A program made the translations under genes and the position numbers. Shown here piece by piece: positions 62,492 through 64,000 of a stretch of DNA of 64,000 bases; positions within the stretch are counted from its first letter, which is position 1, and every line of letters starts with the position of its first letter. The notes beneath the pieces were generated by a model that saw only the letters and a program-made list of their open reading frames with translations, did not search any database and had not been told where the DNA came from. The DNA is from Planctomycetota bacterium (GTDB lineage: Bacteria > Planctomycetota > Planctomycetia > Pirellulales > PALSA-1355). The stretch lies in the NCBI GenBank assembly GCA_003389325.1, contig QQVE01000027.1:1-64000 (forward strand), in the 5' to 3' direction.

Positions 62492-63880
62492 ATGACCGAC
62501 CCTCCCAGCGGCAATCCTCAGAACGCCTACCTTCAGGAAGCCGCCGGGGCCGCGCCGCAGAGCGCGCAGCGGCGGTTTCTCGAGGCCGAGGGGCTGCGGC
62601 CGATGACGCTGTTCCTGTGGGCCGCCTTGCTGGGCAGCCTGGTGGGACTGGTGGGCGGCGTGTTTCAGTTGACGCTGACCTCGATCACCGATTGGACCGA
62701 GAACCTCGCGGCCTCGTTCGCCGGCGGACCCGTGCTGTGGTGGCTGATTCCCACCGCGTTTTCGGCGGTGGTCGTCTATGCGTCGTTTCTGCTGGTACGC
62801 CACGTGGCGCCGGAAACCTCGGGCAGCGGCGTGCAGGAAATCGAGGGCGGATTGGACGATCTGCGACCGCTCCGCTGGCGGCGCGTGCTGCCGGTGAAGT
62901 TCGTCGCGGGCTTGTTGTCGCTCAGCGGCCGCATGGTGCTGGGCCGCGAAGGACCCACGATCCAGATGGGCGGCAACCTCGGCAAGATGTTCGGCGATTT
63001 GTTCAAGCTCTCCAACGTCGACGTGCACACGCTGATCGCCGCCGGCGCAGGCGCCGGGCTCTCGGCCGCGTTCAACGCGCCGCTGGCGGGCATCCTGTTC
63101 GTCGTCGAAGAGATGCGGCCGCAGTTCAAGTACAACTTTCTTTCGGTGCACTCGGTGCTGATCGCTTCGGTGATGTCCGACATCGTGCTGCGGGCGCTGA
63201 TGGGGCAATTGCCCGACATCGAGATGCCGATTCTCGAGCCGCCGCCGCTTGCGAGCTTGTGGCTGTTCCCCATCTTGGGCGTGTTTTTCGGCGTGTTCGG
63301 GGTGGTGTTCAACAAGCTGCTGGTGTTCACCCTCGACTTCTTCGCCAGCCTGCAGGGTTGGGCCTACTCGCTCACCGGCCTGATCGTCGGCGCCGGCGTA
63401 GGACTGCTGGGGGCGCTGCGGCCCGAGGTCGTGGGCGGCGGCTACGAAGTGATTCCCTTGGCACTGAGCGAATCGATTCCGATCGGCATGATGCTGGGAC
63501 TGTTCATCGCCCGATTCGGCTCCACGATGCTCAGCTACGGCTCGGGAGCGCCCGGCGGGATCTTCGCGCCGATGTTGGCGTTGGCCACCGTGTTCGGCAT
63601 GTGGTCGGGGCACTACGCGCACGATTGGTTCCCGGACTGGGTGGCGCATCCGCAGATCTTCGCCGTGGCCGGGATGGGCGCGCTGTTTTCGGCGACGGTA
63701 CGCGCGCCGTTGACGGGCATCGCGCTGACGATCGAGATGACCGGCAACTACGAGTTGATCCTGCCGCTGATTCTGACCTGCATGGTGGCGGCGATCGTCG
63801 CGCAAGGATTGGGCGGACGCCCGATTTACACCGTGCTGCTGGAGCGGACGCTGAAGCGGGCCGAGGTGCAGGACGCGTGA
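62492..63880 (+). CDS. ClC family chloride channel / H+:Cl- exchanger
   Basis: 462 aa from ATG 62492. The selectivity signatures are kept: GSGVQEIEGG (GSGIP-like, with Gln for Pro), GREGPTIQMGG (gating Glu), GAPGGIFAPML, and a C-terminal Tyr in RPIYTVLLER. The Glu in FVVEEMRPQF corresponds to the proton-path Glu of exchangers, so it is more likely a 2Cl-/H+ antiporter than a channel. About ten hydrophobic helices. There are no CBS domains. Confidence 0.9.
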   Translation: MTDPPSGNPQNAYLQEAAGAAPQSAQRRFLEAEGLRPMTLFLWAALLGSLVGLVGGVFQLTLTSITDWTENLAASFAGGPVLWWLIPTAFSAVVVYASFLLVRHVAPETSGSGVQEIEGGLDDLRPLRWRRVLPVKFVAGLLSLSGRMVLGREGPTIQMGGNLGKMFGDLFKLSNVDVHTLIAAGAGAGLSAAFNAPLAGILFVVEEMRPQFKYNFLSVHSVLIASVMSDIVLRALMGQLPDIEMPILEPPPLASLWLFPILGVFFGVFGVVFNKLLVFTLDFFASLQGWAYSLTGLIVGAGVGLLGALRPEVVGGGYEVIPLALSESIPIGMMLGLFIARFGSTMLSYGSGAPGGIFAPMLALATVFGMWSGHYAHDWFPDWVAHPQIFAVAGMGALFSATVRAPLTGIALTIEMTGNYELILPLILTCMVAAIVAQGLGGRPIYTVLLERTLKRAEVQDA

Positions 63881-63904
63881 GAGTGGAGGCGGCGCGGGTA
63901 AGCC

Positions 63905-64000
63905 ACCCCCTCCCCGACACTCCCCACAAGGGGGAGGTAGAAAACGATAGTTCGGGGCGCCAATATTCCGCCCCCCCCCCTTGTGGGAGGGTCGGGGAGG
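63905..64000. repeat. Inverted repeat around CCTCCCCGACNCTCCC, running to the window edge
   Basis: CCCCCTCCCCGACACTCCCC and ACAAGGGGGAGG (63905-63936) are nearly complementary to CCCCCCTTGTGGGAGGGTCG and GGGAGG (from about 63971 to 64000). It is typical of dispersed intergenic palindromes. Its right end is outside the window. Confidence 0.65.

Overview
The window reads as a chromosomal segment of a high-GC planctomycete, most likely of the Pirellula/Lacipirellula type. The evidence is: several PEP-CTERM secreted proteins; a cysteine-rich 'YTV'-like cell-wall repeat protein; a PVC-type propeller/HEAT/cytochrome c protein; an Akkermansia-like PilM/secretin locus; a kinase-fold protein fused to a predicted beta-helix; and dispersed palindromes such as the CCCGAAGCGCGAGCGAGGG element. 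Almost everything is ordinary chromosomal gene content. No insertion sequence, prophage or CRISPR array is visible.

Layout. 1-693: 5' part of a Cys-rich repeat protein, reverse strand, running off the left edge. 1.2-2.9 kb: redox regulator rex, tRNA-Gln and a membrane protein with acyl-carrier-like ends. 3.2-11.7 kb: four PEP-CTERM proteins (one with a dockerin-like segment) interleaved with an alkaline-phosphatase-superfamily hydrolase and a large propeller/HEAT/cytochrome protein. 12.1-16.3 kb: a GH38-like protein, then cmk-plsC. 16.4-17.5 kb: two orphan genes of lower GC around a palindrome. 17.5-18.9 kb: a lipoprotein. 19.3-23.2 kb: ffh-rpsP-trmD-rplS-yraN, without rimM and rnhB. 23.2-27.2 kb: argB-argD-argF-rph on the reverse strand. 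27.4-33.7 kb: a GlmU-like nucleotidyltransferase, prs, rplY, pth, rpsF, ssb, rplI, dnaB. 34.0-37.1 kb: bamA with a long disordered insert. 37.1-40.7 kb: a Tyr/Gly-rich secreted protein, a sigma-70 factor and rpsA, all reverse. 41.2-50.4 kb: a PilM-PilN fusion, two single-pass membrane proteins and a very large secretin. 50.6-57 kb: a DUF423 protein, an ECF-like sigma factor, an HpcH/HpaI aldolase, an HD-GYP protein, an M50 protease and a Nudix hydrolase. 57-64 kb: a pseudokinase/beta-helix protein, an RmlD-like reductase, a Na+-coupled (SNF) transporter, tRNA-Pro and a ClC exchanger.

How the genes fit together. The ffh-yraN and glmU/prs-dnaB blocks are translation, protein-targeting and replication housekeeping. 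The arg block takes N-acetylglutamate to citrulline. BamA, PilMN/secretin and the secreted repeat proteins all serve the cell envelope. The most interesting parts are the pil-like locus, the pseudokinase with a predicted extracytoplasmic beta-helix, the membrane protein with apparently permuted ACP halves, the BamA insert, and an argB promoter that overlaps the first ATG and so argues for a downstream start. All calls come from reading the sequence by eye; no database search was run.
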